A stretch of 64,000 nucleotides of DNA, from the NCBI GenBank assembly GCA_017559305.1, contig JAFYSP010000003.1, positions 62,001 through 126,000 on the forward strand. Direction: 5' to 3'. The notes beneath the pieces are model-generated. The model did no database searches. It was not told the DNA's origin and was given only the letters and a program-made list of their open reading frames with translations. The DNA is from Clostridia bacterium (GTDB taxonomy: Bacteria; Bacillota; Clostridia; Oscillospirales; Acutalibacteraceae). Positions 52,091 through 62,918 of the stretch are shown here, piece after piece. The translations under genes were made by a program, and so were the position numbers. The first letter of the stretch is position 1. Every line of letters begins with the position of its first letter.

Positions 52091-53998
52091 ATGAACCTTA
52101 CCGAAAGATTAAAACTTTTCATATCGGGAAATGAGACAAGGGCTTATGATTATATGGGCGCTCATTTCGAAACTGTTGATGGGGTAGAGGGTGTCCGCTT
52201 CAGAGTATGGGCGCCGAATGCTTACGCCGTCAGCGTTACAGGCGATATGTGCGATTGGGACAGATGGCGCTATCCGATGACCAATATCGGATTCGGCGTT
52301 TGGGAAACCTTTATCGCAGGTGTGGGAAAATATTGCAATTATAAATATTGCATAGCAAAAGCAGGTGGCGGAGAGGTGCTCAAATGTGATCCCTTTGCCC
52401 TGCATAGTGAAACTCCTCCCAATAACTCCTCCAAGGTGTACCGATTCCCCGATTTCAAGTGGACCGATGCCGAATGGATGGAAAACCGCAGGGTAAAAGA
52501 CCTTTATAATACTCCAATGAATATTTATGAGGTTCATGCGGGGTCTTGGGATAAGTATGATAACGGTGCAGTTTATGACTACGCTTCAATGGCGCATAAA
52601 CTTGGTTCTTATGCCAAGGAAATGGGATATACCCACGTTGAAATGATGCCCTTGTCCGAATATCCTTTTGACGGATCCTGGGGCTATCAGGTAACAGGTT
52701 ATTATTCACCCACCTCCCGATATGGCACACCGAACGGACTTCGTCAGTTTGTTGATATTATGCATTCTTACGGAATAGGCGTTATTCTCGACTGGGTACC
52801 CGCCCACTTCCCAAAGGATGAGCACGGACTGTGGCGCTTTGACGGAACACCTTGCTTTGAATATGCCGATGATAATAAGGGTCAGCATAAAACCTGGGGC
52901 ACCGCCATTTTTGATTACGGCAGAGGCGAGGTCAAGAGTTTCCTTATTTCCAATGCTTTATATTGGCTCAGGGAATACCATTTTGACGGACTTCGTGTTG
53001 ATGCCGTTGCATCTATGCTTTATCTTGACTATGATAGACGTGACGGCGAGTGGCAACCCAATATTTTCGGAGGCCACGAAAATTTAGAGGCGGTAAACTT
53101 TTTCCAGACCCTGAACGCCACCGTCTTTTCCGAGATTCCGGGACCTTTGATGATAGCCGAGGAATCAACTGCATGGCCCATGGTTACAAAACCCACCTAT
53201 ATGGGCGGTCTTGGATTTAACTATAAGTGGAATATGGGTTGGATGAACGATACACTTCGGTATATTTCTCTCGACCCGATTTACAGAAAATACAATCATA
53301 ATAACCTGACTTTCTCATTCTTCTATGCATTTTCTGAAAATTTCATACTACCAATTTCACATGATGAGGTTGTTCATATGAAGGGCAGTATGATAAATAA
53401 AATGCCGGGCGACTATGATGAGAAGTTCGCAAACCTTCGTTCGTATTATGCATATATGATGTCCCATCCCGGCAAAAAACTTTTGTTTATGGGTCAGGAG
53501 TTCGGACAGTTTATTGAGTGGAACTATGAAAAGCGTCTTGATTGGTTCTTGCTTGATTTTGAAAAGCATAATAAACTTAAAACCTTTGTCAAAGACCTTA
53601 ACCATTTTTATCTCGACACACCTGCTTTTTGGGAAAAAGATTCCTCCTGGGAGGGATTCAGTTGGATAGCAAATGACGATATGGACCAAAGCATTATCGC
53701 ATTCAGAAGAATAGACAGTAAGAACAACGACGTTGTTGTCGTTTGTAACTTCGTCCCCGTCGGCAGAACGGGATATAGAATCGGAGTTCCCGAAATGGGA
53801 GAATACGAGGTAGTGCTTAATACCGATGACGCAAAATATTCAGGATACTCAAGTTTTGCCGATAAGGTATATAAAACAGAACCTGTAGGAATGCATGGGT
53901 TCGAAAATTCAATTTCATTAAATATTCCGCCCTCTGCGGTACTTTACTTAAAACATCGTCCAAAGAAAATAGGCGGCAGAAAAACAAAAAGGAGCTGA
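52091..53998 (+). CDS. glgB: 1,4-alpha-glucan branching enzyme
   Basis: The 635-residue protein has a CBM48 domain (about 30-115, [18 protein letters not shown]) and a GH13 barrel with [10 protein letters not shown], nucleophile Asp304 in [12 protein letters not shown], acid/base Glu in [10 protein letters not shown] (about 357) and [10 protein letters not shown]. It adds alpha-1,6 branches to glycogen. The ending GGRKTKRS is a short basic tail. It is first of the glgB-C-D-A operon, 5 bases before glgC. Confidence 0.96.
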   Translation: MNLTERLKLFISGNETRAYDYMGAHFETVDGVEGVRFRVWAPNAYAVSVTGDMCDWDRWRYPMTNIGFGVWETFIAGVGKYCNYKYCIAKAGGGEVLKCDPFALHSETPPNNSSKVYRFPDFKWTDAEWMENRRVKDLYNTPMNIYEVHAGSWDKYDNGAVYDYASMAHKLGSYAKEMGYTHVEMMPLSEYPFDGSWGYQVTGYYSPTSRYGTPNGLRQFVDIMHSYGIGVILDWVPAHFPKDEHGLWRFDGTPCFEYADDNKGQHKTWGTAIFDYGRGEVKSFLISNALYWLREYHFDGLRVDAVASMLYLDYDRRDGEWQPNIFGGHENLEAVNFFQTLNATVFSEIPGPLMIAEESTAWPMVTKPTYMGGLGFNYKWNMGWMNDTLRYISLDPIYRKYNHNNLTFSFFYAFSENFILPISHDEVVHMKGSMINKMPGDYDEKFANLRSYYAYMMSHPGKKLLFMGQEFGQFIEWNYEKRLDWFLLDFEKHNKLKTFVKDLNHFYLDTPAFWEKDSSWEGFSWIANDDMDQSIIAFRRIDSKNNDVVVVCNFVPVGRTGYRIGVPEMGEYEVVLNTDDAKYSGYSSFADKVYKTEPVGMHGFENSISLNIPPSAVLYLKHRPKKIGGRKTKRS

Positions 53999-54003
53999 CA
54001 GTT

Positions 54004-55221
54004 GTGAAACAAAAAGAATGTGTAGCTATGTTGCTTGCCGGTGGTCAGGGAAGCAGACTTGGCGTTCTTACACAAAAAATCGCAAAGCCCGCAGTACCGT
54101 ACGGAGGAAAATACAGAATTATTGACTTTCCTCTTTCAAACTGCATAAATTCAGGTATTGATACGGTGGGAGTTCTCACACAGTATCAGCCCCTTGAACT
54201 TAACGACTATATCGGTTCAGGTAAACCCTGGGACCTTGACAGACTCGGAGGAGGAGTTCACATTCTTCCGCCTTATCAGCATATCAAGGGCGCTGACTGG
54301 TATAAGGGAACGGCAAATGCAATTTATCAGAATATTCCATTTATCGAGAAGTATAATCCCAAATATGTAATTATCCTGTCGGGTGACCATATCTATAAAA
54401 TGGACTACCGCCAGATGATAAAAGAGCATAAAGAATCGGGTGCAAACTGTACAATCGCAGTTATAGAAGTTCCTATGGAAGAAGCATCTCGTTTCGGTAT
54501 TATGAACTGTAATCCCGATGGCTCTATCTATGAATTTGAGGAGAAACCGAAAGCACCCAAGAGCAATCTTGCATCAATGGGTATATACGTGTTTAATTGG
54601 GAAACTCTCCGCAAATACCTTGAAGAAGATGAGCAAAATCCCAATTCTTCAAATGACTTCGGTAAAAATATCATTCCTGCAATGCTTTCTGACGGATGCA
54701 AACTTCAGTCTTACCGCTTTGCAGATTATTGGAAAGACGTTGGTACAATAGATTCTCTTTGGGAGTCAAATCTTGACCTTCTTAATCCCAAGGTTGAACT
54801 TGACCTTTCAGACCCCGCCTGGAGAATTTATTCCCGTACTCCTTCAGCGCCGCCGCAGTACATAGGCGAAACAGCCAATCTTCAGAATTCTCTTGTAACA
54901 GAGGGCTGCGAAGTTTACGGTAACGTAGAATTTTCAATTTTGTTTGAAAACGTAACCGTCGGTGAGGGCGCAAATATAATCGACTCGATTATTATGCCGG
55001 GCGCCACCATAAAACCGGGAGCAACGGTACAGTATTCAATAATTGCTGAAGATGTTGTCGTTGAAGAGGGCGCAGTAGTCGGAGAACGTCCCGAGGAATG
55101 CGCTGACCTTGAAACATGGGGTGTCAGCGTTGTTGGCACTAAACTTAAAGTCGGCAAAAATGCAAAGATTTCTGCCGCAAAAATGATTGATAAAAACGTT
55201 GAGGAGGGTGAAATAATATGA
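54004..55221 (+). CDS. glgC: Glucose-1-phosphate adenylyltransferase
   Basis: The 405-residue protein has the nucleotide loop [31 protein letters not shown], the [13 protein letters not shown] segment and a C-terminal left-handed helix. It makes ADP-glucose for glycogen synthesis. The start is GTG at 54004 after GGAGC. The last 4 bases overlap glgD, as expected for two subunits of one complex. Confidence 0.96.
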   Translation: MKQKECVAMLLAGGQGSRLGVLTQKIAKPAVPYGGKYRIIDFPLSNCINSGIDTVGVLTQYQPLELNDYIGSGKPWDLDRLGGGVHILPPYQHIKGADWYKGTANAIYQNIPFIEKYNPKYVIILSGDHIYKMDYRQMIKEHKESGANCTIAVIEVPMEEASRFGIMNCNPDGSIYEFEEKPKAPKSNLASMGIYVFNWETLRKYLEEDEQNPNSSNDFGKNIIPAMLSDGCKLQSYRFADYWKDVGTIDSLWESNLDLLNPKVELDLSDPAWRIYSRTPSAPPQYIGETANLQNSLVTEGCEVYGNVEFSILFENVTVGEGANIIDSIIMPGATIKPGATVQYSIIAEDVVVEEGAVVGERPEECADLETWGVSVVGTKLKVGKNAKISAAKMIDKNVEEGEII

Positions 55222-56333
55222 GAATCAATAACTGTCTTGGAATAGTTTTCCCAAACGTTCATGATGATCTTATGTTTGAAATGACCGAGCATCGTTCAAT
55301 GGGTTCGGTACCCTTTGCTTCACGTTACCGCTTTATAGATTTCACGTTGTCGATGCTTATAAATGCAGGTATTACAAAGGTTGGCATATTAGCACGTGCA
55401 AATTACCGTTCTTTGATGGACCATTTGGGTTCAGGCAAAGCATGGGACCTCGACCGTAAAAACGGAGGACTTTTCATTCTTCCACCCTATGCTTACGGCG
55501 AAGGTACGTACACCGGTCATATTGATGCGCTGAACAATGCGTTGAGTTTCATTCGTTACAGCACACAGGAATACGTGGTACTTTGCGATTGCGACGTTAT
55601 TACCAACTTCAATTTAGAGGAAATGCTTGATAATCATATCGAATCAGGCGCCGACGTTACTGTCGCATATAAAAACGGAAAACTTCCTAATGAAGCAAAG
55701 AAGATTTCTGTTTTCAAACTCAAGGGCGATAAGATTACCGATATTTTAATCGGCGGCAAGGGCAATGAGATTTGCAATCACTCTTTACATATTATGGTTA
55801 TGAAGAAGGATATGCTTATCGAAATGGTCGAGGAAGCAACTGCTCATTCACAAAACAGTATCGGCAGAGATATCTTGCAGGCACATATGGATAAATTCGA
55901 TATCAGAGGATACGAGGTAAAAGATTTTGCCGAGATTATCGACGGTCCCGATGCATATTTCAGAGTTAGCAAGGAAATTCTTGCCAACAAAAAGAGCAGA
56001 GAAAGTCTCTTTACACCCGAAAGACCTATTTACACAAAAACCCGTGACGATATGCCTACAAAATACGGACTTGAATCTTCTGTCAGCGGCTCGCTTATCG
56101 GTGACGGCTGTATAATTGAGGGAACAGTCAAAAACAGCGTTGTTTTCAGAGGCGTTCATATCGGCAAAAACACAGTTGTTGAAAACTGTATCATCATGCA
56201 GGACAGCACAGTGCTCGAAGGAGCGGAAATCCGCAACGTTACACTTGATAAGGACGTAACCGTATCGGCAAACGTCACCCTTTGCGGCGCTCCCGGATAT
56301 CCGATGTATATCCGCAAGGGAAGTAAGGTCTAA
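55218..56333 (+). CDS. glgD: Glucose-1-phosphate adenylyltransferase regulatory subunit
   Basis: The 371-residue protein is a GlgC homologue whose N-terminal nucleotide loop is replaced by [18 protein letters not shown], lacking the glycine-rich site, which is the mark of GlgD. In Firmicutes GlgD forms a complex with GlgC and tunes its activity. The rest ([15 protein letters not shown], left-handed helix end) is intact. Confidence 0.94.
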   Translation: MRINNCLGIVFPNVHDDLMFEMTEHRSMGSVPFASRYRFIDFTLSMLINAGITKVGILARANYRSLMDHLGSGKAWDLDRKNGGLFILPPYAYGEGTYTGHIDALNNALSFIRYSTQEYVVLCDCDVITNFNLEEMLDNHIESGADVTVAYKNGKLPNEAKKISVFKLKGDKITDILIGGKGNEICNHSLHIMVMKKDMLIEMVEEATAHSQNSIGRDILQAHMDKFDIRGYEVKDFAEIIDGPDAYFRVSKEILANKKSRESLFTPERPIYTKTRDDMPTKYGLESSVSGSLIGDGCIIEGTVKNSVVFRGVHIGKNTVVENCIIMQDSTVLEGAEIRNVTLDKDVTVSANVTLCGAPGYPMYIRKGSKV

Positions 56334-56352
56334 TTTTCGAAAGGATTTAAAA

Positions 56353-57774
56353 ATGAAAGTATTATTTGCAGCAAGTGAAGCGTATCCATTTGCTATGTCG
56401 GGCGGTCTTGCAGACGTAGCAGGCGCACTTCCAAAAGCACTACGTAAACGACTTATCGGTTGCCGCGTGGTATTGCCTTTGTATGAAAGCGTACCGCAAG
56501 AACTTCGTGATAAAATGAAATTTGTCAAGGGTATAACGGTGCCTGTCGCATGGCGCAGACAGTATTGCGGCATCTTTGAGGCGCATCTTGACGGAGTTAT
56601 ATATTATCTTCTCGATAATCAGTATTATTTCAAGCGTGATACGCTTTACGGCCATTATGACGATGCAGAGCGCTTTGCTTTCTTTGCAAGGGCTGTAGTT
56701 GAAATGATTGAGCATATCGACTTCGTTCCCGACGTAATTCATTGCAACGATTGGCAAACGGCTCTTATTCCTACATACTTGCATTGTTTTAAGGGAGATA
56801 ATCCTCTTTATAAAAACATCAAAACTGTCTTTACTATTCATAATATTCAGTATCAGGGCAAGTTCGGTAAAGAAATCATTTGCGACATCTTGGGCACTCC
56901 GGCAGAGGTCGAAAGCATTATTGAGTATGATAATGCCGTAAACTATATGAAAGCGGGTATCGAGTCGGCAGATAAGGTTACAACCGTCAGCCCCACATAT
57001 TCAAAAGAAATTTTGGATCCTTGGTATTCCCATGGACTTGACAGCATTTTGGAAAACCGCAAGTGGAAACTTACAGGTATTGTAAACGGAATTGATACAG
57101 AGGTTTATAACCCTGCTACCGATAAACTTATTTTCACCAATTTCGATGCTGAAAATATGGAAGGCAAAGCAGAGAATAAACGCCTCTTGCAAGAACGTTT
57201 GGGACTTCCTCAAAAACCCGACGTTCCGCTTATCGGTATCGTGTCCCGACTTGTTTCTCATAAGGGCTTTGACCTTGTCAAAGCGGTATTTGAGGAATTG
57301 CTCTGCGAGGACGTTCAGTTCGCAGTGCTCGGCAGCGGCGAGTGGGAGTATGAAACCTTCTTCCACAATATGAGTGAAAAATATCCCGATAAGGTCGGTC
57401 TTAAACTCGGCTTTATCCCCGAACTTGCACATAAAATCTATGCAGGTGCCGATATCTTCCTTATGCCTTCCAAGAGTGAGCCTTGCGGCCTTGCTCAAAT
57501 GGTGGCTCTGCGCTACGGTACTATCCCGATAGTCCGTAAAACAGGCGGACTTGCAGATACCATCAGCGACAGCGGTGACGGTAAGGGCAACGGATTCAGA
57601 TTTGATAACTATAATGCCTATGATATGGCTCATACAGTCCGTAGAGCCATAGCAGGTTACTCTAATAAAGAAGGTTGGAAAACTTTAGTTAAACGTGCAA
57701 TGGATTGTGATAACAGTTGGGCACGTTCAGCAGGTGAGTATATCAAACTTTATAAAGAAATAGTTAAAAAATAA
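56353..57774 (+). CDS. glgA: Glycogen synthase
   Basis: The 473-residue GT5 enzyme has CNDWQTALIP, FTIHNIQYQG, GIVSRLVSHKGFDL and the C-terminal SEPCGLAQMVALRYGT. It extends glycogen from ADP-glucose. The N-terminal substrate loop, usually AKTGGL, reads AMSGGL, so the conserved Lys is Met. It is last of the glycogen operon; no glycogen phosphorylase gene is next to it. Confidence 0.95.
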   Translation: MKVLFAASEAYPFAMSGGLADVAGALPKALRKRLIGCRVVLPLYESVPQELRDKMKFVKGITVPVAWRRQYCGIFEAHLDGVIYYLLDNQYYFKRDTLYGHYDDAERFAFFARAVVEMIEHIDFVPDVIHCNDWQTALIPTYLHCFKGDNPLYKNIKTVFTIHNIQYQGKFGKEIICDILGTPAEVESIIEYDNAVNYMKAGIESADKVTTVSPTYSKEILDPWYSHGLDSILENRKWKLTGIVNGIDTEVYNPATDKLIFTNFDAENMEGKAENKRLLQERLGLPQKPDVPLIGIVSRLVSHKGFDLVKAVFEELLCEDVQFAVLGSGEWEYETFFHNMSEKYPDKVGLKLGFIPELAHKIYAGADIFLMPSKSEPCGLAQMVALRYGTIPIVRKTGGLADTISDSGDGKGNGFRFDNYNAYDMAHTVRRAIAGYSNKEGWKTLVKRAMDCDNSWARSAGEYIKLYKEIVKK

Positions 57775-57777
57775 AAC

Positions 57778-57810
57778 TAAAAACCTCGGTCAATCGACCG
57801 AGGTTTTGCT
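57778..57810 (+). terminator. Terminator of the glycogen operon
   Basis: AAAACCTCGGTC pairs with GACCGAGGTTTT around AATC. The same stem core recurs at 60442. Confidence 0.88.
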
Positions 57811-57882
57811 ATTTAATTATATAAAATCTACAAATAATCAAATAATGTCTATAACAAAACAAAAAAAGTCCATATAAAATAA

Positions 57883-57911
57883 TTGCAAATCTTACCATTA
57901 TTTTATATAAT
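57883..57911 (+). promoter_or_regulatory. Promoter of the GH3 lipoprotein gene
   Basis: TTGCAA (57883-57888) and TATAAT (57906-57911) are 17 bases apart. Confidence 0.76.
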
Positions 57912-57941
57912 TTAGATATGAAAAATATCGGAGGTCGCATT

Positions 57942-60440
57942 ATGAGAAAGGTGTTATCTTTTTTGCTTGTATTGACGTTGCTGTTTACACTGTCGGCTTG
58001 CATTGAGAGCGACAATAATGAGGAAAGTGGAGGAAATATTATGGGAGAAAAAAATATTATGATGGAATTTTTAACCTATAATTTAAATGGTAACAAACTC
58101 GCATTTGGCTATAAGGTGTCGGGTGATATTAAAAATGAAGAAAAAATCACAGTAAAAGCCATAAACCAAAGCGGCAAGGTAGAAAACTTCAGCTTTACCG
58201 CAAAACCTGTAGAGGAAAAGCAAATTGCATCTATAGAGCTCGGCTCAACAACAGGGGAGATAACCTTGGAGTTCTCTGCAAAATCTGCGGCAAATCCCGA
58301 AAAGAATGCAACCCTTGTTTTTAATAGTAAGCGTCCTCAGTTAACCCCCGATTCTGTAAAAATCGTGGCAGGCGCGCTGAACAACGGAGAAAAGGCAGGC
58401 CTTATTATCGGATATTTTGGAGCGCCTGAAGATAAGGTTGTAAGAGGTGCAATGGGCCTTCTTAATGCTGTCGAACGCTTTGGTATTCCTGCGTTTGTTA
58501 TGTCTGATGGCCCTGCAGGTGTCCGACTTTTCCCGAAATTTACAACGTTTTATCCCAGCTCAACAGCGGTAGCATCAACATGGGATGTTGACATGGCTGA
58601 GTACGTTGGTACCGCAATAGGAAATGAAGCAAAGGTTATGGGCGTTGATGTTCAGTTAGGCCCCGGAATGACCTTGCAGAGATCCGTTCTCGGAGGAAGA
58701 AATTCCGAGTATTTTTCCGAAGATCCTCTTCTTTCAGGTCTTATGGGTGCCGCTTATATTAAAGGCGTTCAATCAACAGGTACATACGCCTGTGTAAAGC
58801 ATTTTGCCGCAAATAATCAAGAAACCGACAGAACAAATGTGTCCTCGAATATTTCCGAAAGAGTTTTGCGCGAGATATACCTTAAAAACTTTGCTTATGC
58901 AATTATAAAGGGTAATCCCAAAATGCTTATGACAAGCTACAATAAAATAAACGGCATTTACACATCTAATTTTGCCGATCTTTTAAAGGTTGTAAGAGAT
59001 GAGTATGGTTTTGATGGCACAATTACAACCGACTGGACAACCAATGCAGATGTTTTAACAAATATTCTTGTTGGCAACGATATAACAAGCCCCGGTTCAA
59101 AAGAGGAATATCAATTGGTAAAAGATGCAATAGCTAACGGAACACTTCCTGAAGAGGTTGTCACAGAAACTATTGAAAGAATTTTAACCCTTATAGCCAC
59201 TTGCAATTCTATGGGTAATTATCGAACCGATAAAATTGATGAAGAAGCAGGTAAGTCAGCCGCCTTAAAGGTAGCAGAAGCAGGTATTGTTTTACTTAAA
59301 AATACTCCCAATACTTTACCTTATACAAGCGGTGAGGTTGCACTTTTCGGTGTTGGCTCTTATACAACTGTTAAAGGTCAGCAAGGATCCGGATTTGTCA
59401 ATTCACAAAACAATGTTGATATTGTAAAGGCATTTTCAGAGCAGGATTGCGGATTCACCGTCAATAAAACAATGTCTAAAGTTTATGATGGTAAAAATTC
59501 TCATTGGGATTCATTGCCTGCAGAGCCCAATATTCCCGATGATAAAATCACTCAGTCTGCAAATGAGGCAGGAATGGCGATAGTCACAATTTCAAGACTC
59601 ACCGCCGAAGGTACCGATGTTAAGAATGCAAAGGGCGGCTTCCTCCTTTCTGATGATGAAGCATCTATTATTAACAGAGTATCCGCCGCATATCATTCAA
59701 AGGGCAAAAAGGTTGTTGTTGTAATCAACTCCTGCAATCCTATAGAGGTTGTAAGCTGGAGAGATAAGGTAGATGCAATACTTTATGCGGCACCCGGCGG
59801 CAAAATGGTTGGTACTGCCATAAGAAACGTAATCAGCGGTAAGGTCAATCCTTCAGGTAAACTTACTTGCACATGGCCCGTTGCTTATGAAGATACCTCC
59901 TGCTATGAAACCTTCGGTAAAAAAGGCAACTCCGATTATACCGAGGGAATCTATGTGGGATATAGAGATAACGTTTCAAACAATGTTCGCTATGCCTATG
60001 AATTCGGCTACGGTATTTCCTATACAAAATTCTCCTATTCCGATTTCAAAATCTCTAAAAACGAGTTCACAACCAAAGATGATACTATAACTGCAGAAGT
60101 CACCATAACAAATACGGGTAGCGTTGCAGGTATGGAGGTAGTTCAGTTATATGTTTCCAAACCCGAAACCTTGGTCGAGCAGGTTGCTCGAGAGCTTGTC
60201 GGATTTGGCAAAACCAAGCTTTTGGCACCGGGAGAGAGTGAAACAATCAAAATCACAATCACTTCCTACGAGCTCGAAAGCTTTATCGACTCCCGCGATG
60301 GTTGGGTTGTTTCAAACGGCAACTATACACTTTATGCCGCAGCTTCAAGCTTCGACTTAAAGTATAATGCAAAATTCACAGTACCGAATGAGATAGTAAC
60401 CTCTACAGTTACAACCGACCTTACGGGACTAAATAAATAA
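57942..60440 (+). CDS. GH3 beta-glucosidase-type lipoprotein
   Basis: The 832-residue protein has a lipoprotein signal peptide (lipobox TLSAC), so it is membrane-attached and faces outward. The GH3 barrel has FVMSDGPAGVR, KHFAANNQETDRTN and the nucleophile Asp364 in TITTDWTTN; the second domain and a C-terminal fibronectin-like domain (VQLYVSKPETLVEQVARELVGF) follow. It should release glucose or similar sugars from beta-linked oligosaccharides at the cell surface. The start at 57942 follows CGGAGG; an upstream ATG at 57918 has none. It has its own promoter and terminator. Confidence 0.9.
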   Translation: MRKVLSFLLVLTLLFTLSACIESDNNEESGGNIMGEKNIMMEFLTYNLNGNKLAFGYKVSGDIKNEEKITVKAINQSGKVENFSFTAKPVEEKQIASIELGSTTGEITLEFSAKSAANPEKNATLVFNSKRPQLTPDSVKIVAGALNNGEKAGLIIGYFGAPEDKVVRGAMGLLNAVERFGIPAFVMSDGPAGVRLFPKFTTFYPSSTAVASTWDVDMAEYVGTAIGNEAKVMGVDVQLGPGMTLQRSVLGGRNSEYFSEDPLLSGLMGAAYIKGVQSTGTYACVKHFAANNQETDRTNVSSNISERVLREIYLKNFAYAIIKGNPKMLMTSYNKINGIYTSNFADLLKVVRDEYGFDGTITTDWTTNADVLTNILVGNDITSPGSKEEYQLVKDAIANGTLPEEVVTETIERILTLIATCNSMGNYRTDKIDEEAGKSAALKVAEAGIVLLKNTPNTLPYTSGEVALFGVGSYTTVKGQQGSGFVNSQNNVDIVKAFSEQDCGFTVNKTMSKVYDGKNSHWDSLPAEPNIPDDKITQSANEAGMAIVTISRLTAEGTDVKNAKGGFLLSDDEASIINRVSAAYHSKGKKVVVVINSCNPIEVVSWRDKVDAILYAAPGGKMVGTAIRNVISGKVNPSGKLTCTWPVAYEDTSCYETFGKKGNSDYTEGIYVGYRDNVSNNVRYAYEFGYGISYTKFSYSDFKISKNEFTTKDDTITAEVTITNTGSVAGMEVVQLYVSKPETLVEQVARELVGFGKTKLLAPGESETIKITITSYELESFIDSRDGWVVSNGNYTLYAAASSFDLKYNAKFTVPNEIVTSTVTTDLTGLNK

Positions 60441-60441
60441 C

Positions 60442-60472
60442 AAAAAACCTCGGTCACTTGACCGAGGTTTTG
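60442..60472. terminator. Bidirectional terminator between the GH3 gene and tyrS
   Basis: AAACCTCGGTCA pairs with TGACCGAGGTTT. Its AACCTCGGTC stem matches the one at 57778-57810, the next terminator upstream. Confidence 0.86.
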
Positions 60473-60483
60473 CTTTACTTATT

Positions 60484-61701
60484 TTATTTAACTACAACCT
60501 TAAAGAAATTCTTCTTGCCGCGCTTGAGTAAGAATTCATCAAAATCGGCTGAGGTGTAACTTGCCTTGATGTCGGTAACCTTTTCGCCGTTTACCGAAAC
60601 GCCGCCTTGCTCAACTGCACGTCTTGCTTCTGAACGAGAGGTTACAAGACCTGTCTTTGTGAGAAGGGAAAGAATATCAATGCTGCCATCTGTGAAATCA
60701 TCTGCGGTAATTTCAAATTCAGGAGCACCTGCGGCATCTCCGCCTGCAAAGAGTGCTCTTGCAGAGTTTTGTGCCTTTGTTGCTTCTTCCTCGCCGTGAA
60801 CGAGCTTTGTAAGCTCAAATGCGAGGATTTCTTTTGCAGTATTAAGCTGACTGCCTTCCCAGGAATCCATCTTGTTGATTTCCTCGATAGGTAAGAATGT
60901 AAGCATTCTGATGCACTTGAGAACGTCGTTGTCGCCAACGTTTCTCCAGTACTGATAGAAATCGAAGGGAGAAGTCTTGTTGGGGTCGAGCCATACTGCG
61001 TTACCTGCAGTTTTACCCATCTTGTTGCCGTTTGAGTCGGTGAGAAGGGTGATTGTCATAGCGTGAGCGTCTTTGCCGAGTTTTCTTCTGATAAGTTCGG
61101 TACCGCCAAGCATGTTACTCCATTGGTCGTCACCGCCGAACTGCATATTGCAACCGTAGTTCTTAAAGAGATGGTAGAAGTCGTAACTCTGCATAATCAT
61201 ATAGTTGAACTCAAGGAACGAAAGACCCTTTTCCATTCTGTTCTTGTAGCACTCGGCTCTGAGCATGTTGTTAACCGAGAAACAAGCGCCTACTTCACGG
61301 AGAAGTTCAACGTAATTAAGGTCTAAAAGCCAATCAGCATTGTTGACCATTGTTGCTTTGCCTTCGCCGAATTCGATAAATTTCTCCATCTGACGCTTAA
61401 AGCATTCTGCATTGTGGTCAATGTCTTCCTTTGTGAGCATCTTTCTCATATCGCTTCTGCCTGAGGGGTCACCGATCATTGTGGTGCCGCCACCGATAAG
61501 AGCCACCGGCTTGTTGCCTGCCATCTGTAAACGCTTCATAAGTGTCAGCGCCATAAAGTGACCTGCCGTGAGTGAATCTGCGGTGCAGTCGAAACCGATG
61601 TAAAAGGTTGCCTTACCGCTGTTAATCATTTCTCTGATTTCTTTTTCATTTGTTACCTGAGCAATAAGTCCTCTGGCAACGAGTTCTTCGTAAATCTGCA
61701 T
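60484..61701 (-). CDS. tyrS: Tyrosyl-tRNA synthetase
   Basis: The 405-residue class I synthetase has FDCTADSLTAGHFMAL (HIGH-type), GGDDQWSNM, KMGKTAGNAV (KMSKS-type) and a C-terminal S4 RNA-binding domain (EQGGVSVNGEKV). It charges tRNA(Tyr). AAAGGAG lies 9 bases upstream of the start at 61701. Expression is controlled by the T-box leader upstream. Confidence 0.96.
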   Translation of the reverse strand: MQIYEELVARGLIAQVTNEKEIREMINSGKATFYIGFDCTADSLTAGHFMALTLMKRLQMAGNKPVALIGGGTTMIGDPSGRSDMRKMLTKEDIDHNAECFKRQMEKFIEFGEGKATMVNNADWLLDLNYVELLREVGACFSVNNMLRAECYKNRMEKGLSFLEFNYMIMQSYDFYHLFKNYGCNMQFGGDDQWSNMLGGTELIRRKLGKDAHAMTITLLTDSNGNKMGKTAGNAVWLDPNKTSPFDFYQYWRNVGDNDVLKCIRMLTFLPIEEINKMDSWEGSQLNTAKEILAFELTKLVHGEEEATKAQNSARALFAGGDAAGAPEFEITADDFTDGSIDILSLLTKTGLVTSRSEARRAVEQGGVSVNGEKVTDIKASYTSADFDEFLLKRGKKNFFKVVVK

Positions 61702-61714
61702 TTTGTTTACTCCT

Positions 61715-61983
61715 TTTCTTTCATAAAAAAAGCCCTCGAGGGCTTTACCCTCAAGGACGGAATCTACCGTGTTACCACCTTGATTTATGTATTCCTCACG
61801 AAATACACCTTAGCGAGTGAATTTCACTCAATTCCTTTAACGGAGAATACCCGTCACCGCTTACTGTGATTTCGGCGGCGCACTCAAAGATGTATTCGGC
61901 TACTGTTTACCCGCGCCTCTCATCAACCGGCAACTTTCTGTTGGCAACCTTGAAGCTTACTTCTTCTTATCATCGCTTTAACA
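61715..61983 (-). promoter_or_regulatory. Tyrosine T-box riboswitch
   Basis: On the minus strand the T-box motif GGTGGTAACACGG (61780-61768) precedes a terminator in which CCTTGAGGG pairs with CCCTCGAGG, followed by T7 (61731-61724). Upstream lies a stem I region with GAATACAT, where TAC (61894-61892) is a Tyr codon at the expected specifier position. Uncharged tRNA(Tyr) should block the terminator and turn on tyrS. The leader starts near 61983. Confidence 0.88.
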
Positions 61984-61989
61984 AAAACT

Positions 61990-62018
61990 ATTTTAATATA
62001 TATAAAACCCTTTGTCAA
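61990..62018 (-). promoter_or_regulatory. Promoter of the tyrS T-box transcript
   Basis: On the minus strand TTGACA (62018-62013) and TAAAAT (61995-61990) are 17 bases apart. The -35 box overlaps the last codons of the AraC gene. Confidence 0.8.
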
Positions 62019-62788
62019 TACCGTTTTTTATATGCGCCCGGTGTCATACCTACATATTTCTTGAAACTTCGTATAAACTGGTATTCGCTAAGAAATCCGA
62101 CTTGTTCCGAAACTGTCAAAACGCTATTGCCTTGGAGTAAAAGAGTCTTGGCTCTGTGAATTTTTGCATTGAGCAAATCTTTAGCAGGGGAGATTCCAAA
62201 CATTTTTTTGTAAACCGCATAAAAATGCGGCTCGCTTACTGCGGCTTTTTTAGCAAGAGAAGGTACGTCGTTGTGTTTGCTCAAATCTAAAAAGGCCTCG
62301 TTTCTCACCTTTCTTATTCTGCTTTTTAGTTCGGCATCAACATAAGTCACACGCTTTTGATTAGCACCCATTGAAATCAAAATGAATAATTCGGTAAGCT
62401 TTGCTATAAAATACTCATTTTTATATTCGGAATCACTAAACTGATTATATTCGAGTTCGCCAATAACCTTGGAAATTTCATTTAGTTTATCTGTAAAATA
62501 AAGTTTGTCTGTTTCGAATCCGAATTTCTTATAAATCGGTTCTATTCTACCATCGGCATGAAACCAATCATGCAAAAGCTCCGTGTCGGTGCTTTTCCAA
62601 AGCTGCTTTGAGTTTGGAGCATACATAATGATACTGCCTGCCTCTGCCTTTTGCCATTTCCCTTCATAGAAAATATCAACCGCATTATGAAACTGCACAA
62701 AGGTGTAAAACCCATTTCCGTTAGGTCTATCGATACAAAAATTTGCTTTTTCAGGCCATTTTCTCATAGCATGTATAAATTCACTCAT
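62015..62788 (-). CDS. AraC family regulator divergent from the GH2 gene
   Basis: The 257-residue protein has an N-terminal cupin-like domain (FYTFVQFHNAVDIFY, SIIMYAPNSKQLW) and a C-terminal helix-turn-helix pair with VSEQVGFLSEYQFIRSFKKYVG and MTPGAYKK. The start at 62788 (MSEF) follows TTGGTGAT. It reads away from the GH2 gene and is its likely regulator. No terminator separates it from the tyrS leader promoter embedded in its 3' end. Confidence 0.85.
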   Translation of the reverse strand: MSEFIHAMRKWPEKANFCIDRPNGNGFYTFVQFHNAVDIFYEGKWQKAEAGSIIMYAPNSKQLWKSTDTELLHDWFHADGRIEPIYKKFGFETDKLYFTDKLNEISKVIGELEYNQFSDSEYKNEYFIAKLTELFILISMGANQKRVTYVDAELKSRIRKVRNEAFLDLSKHNDVPSLAKKAAVSEPHFYAVYKKMFGISPAKDLLNAKIHRAKTLLLQGNSVLTVSEQVGFLSEYQFIRSFKKYVGMTPGAYKKRY

Positions 62789-62854
62789 ATTTATCACCAA
62801 TAAAAAATATACACCAAATCATAGAAAAGCGCAATAATTTTATAGAAAATAATA

Positions 62855-62883
62855 TTGTCTGTCTGCTTTTATGGACATATAAT
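62855..62883 (+). promoter_or_regulatory. Promoter of the GH2 gene
   Basis: TTGTCT (62855-62860) and TATAAT (62878-62883) are 17 bases apart, 36 bases before the start codon. Confidence 0.72.
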
Positions 62884-62918
62884 CAAGTTAAAGTAAAACG
62901 AAACAAAAGGTGATTTAT

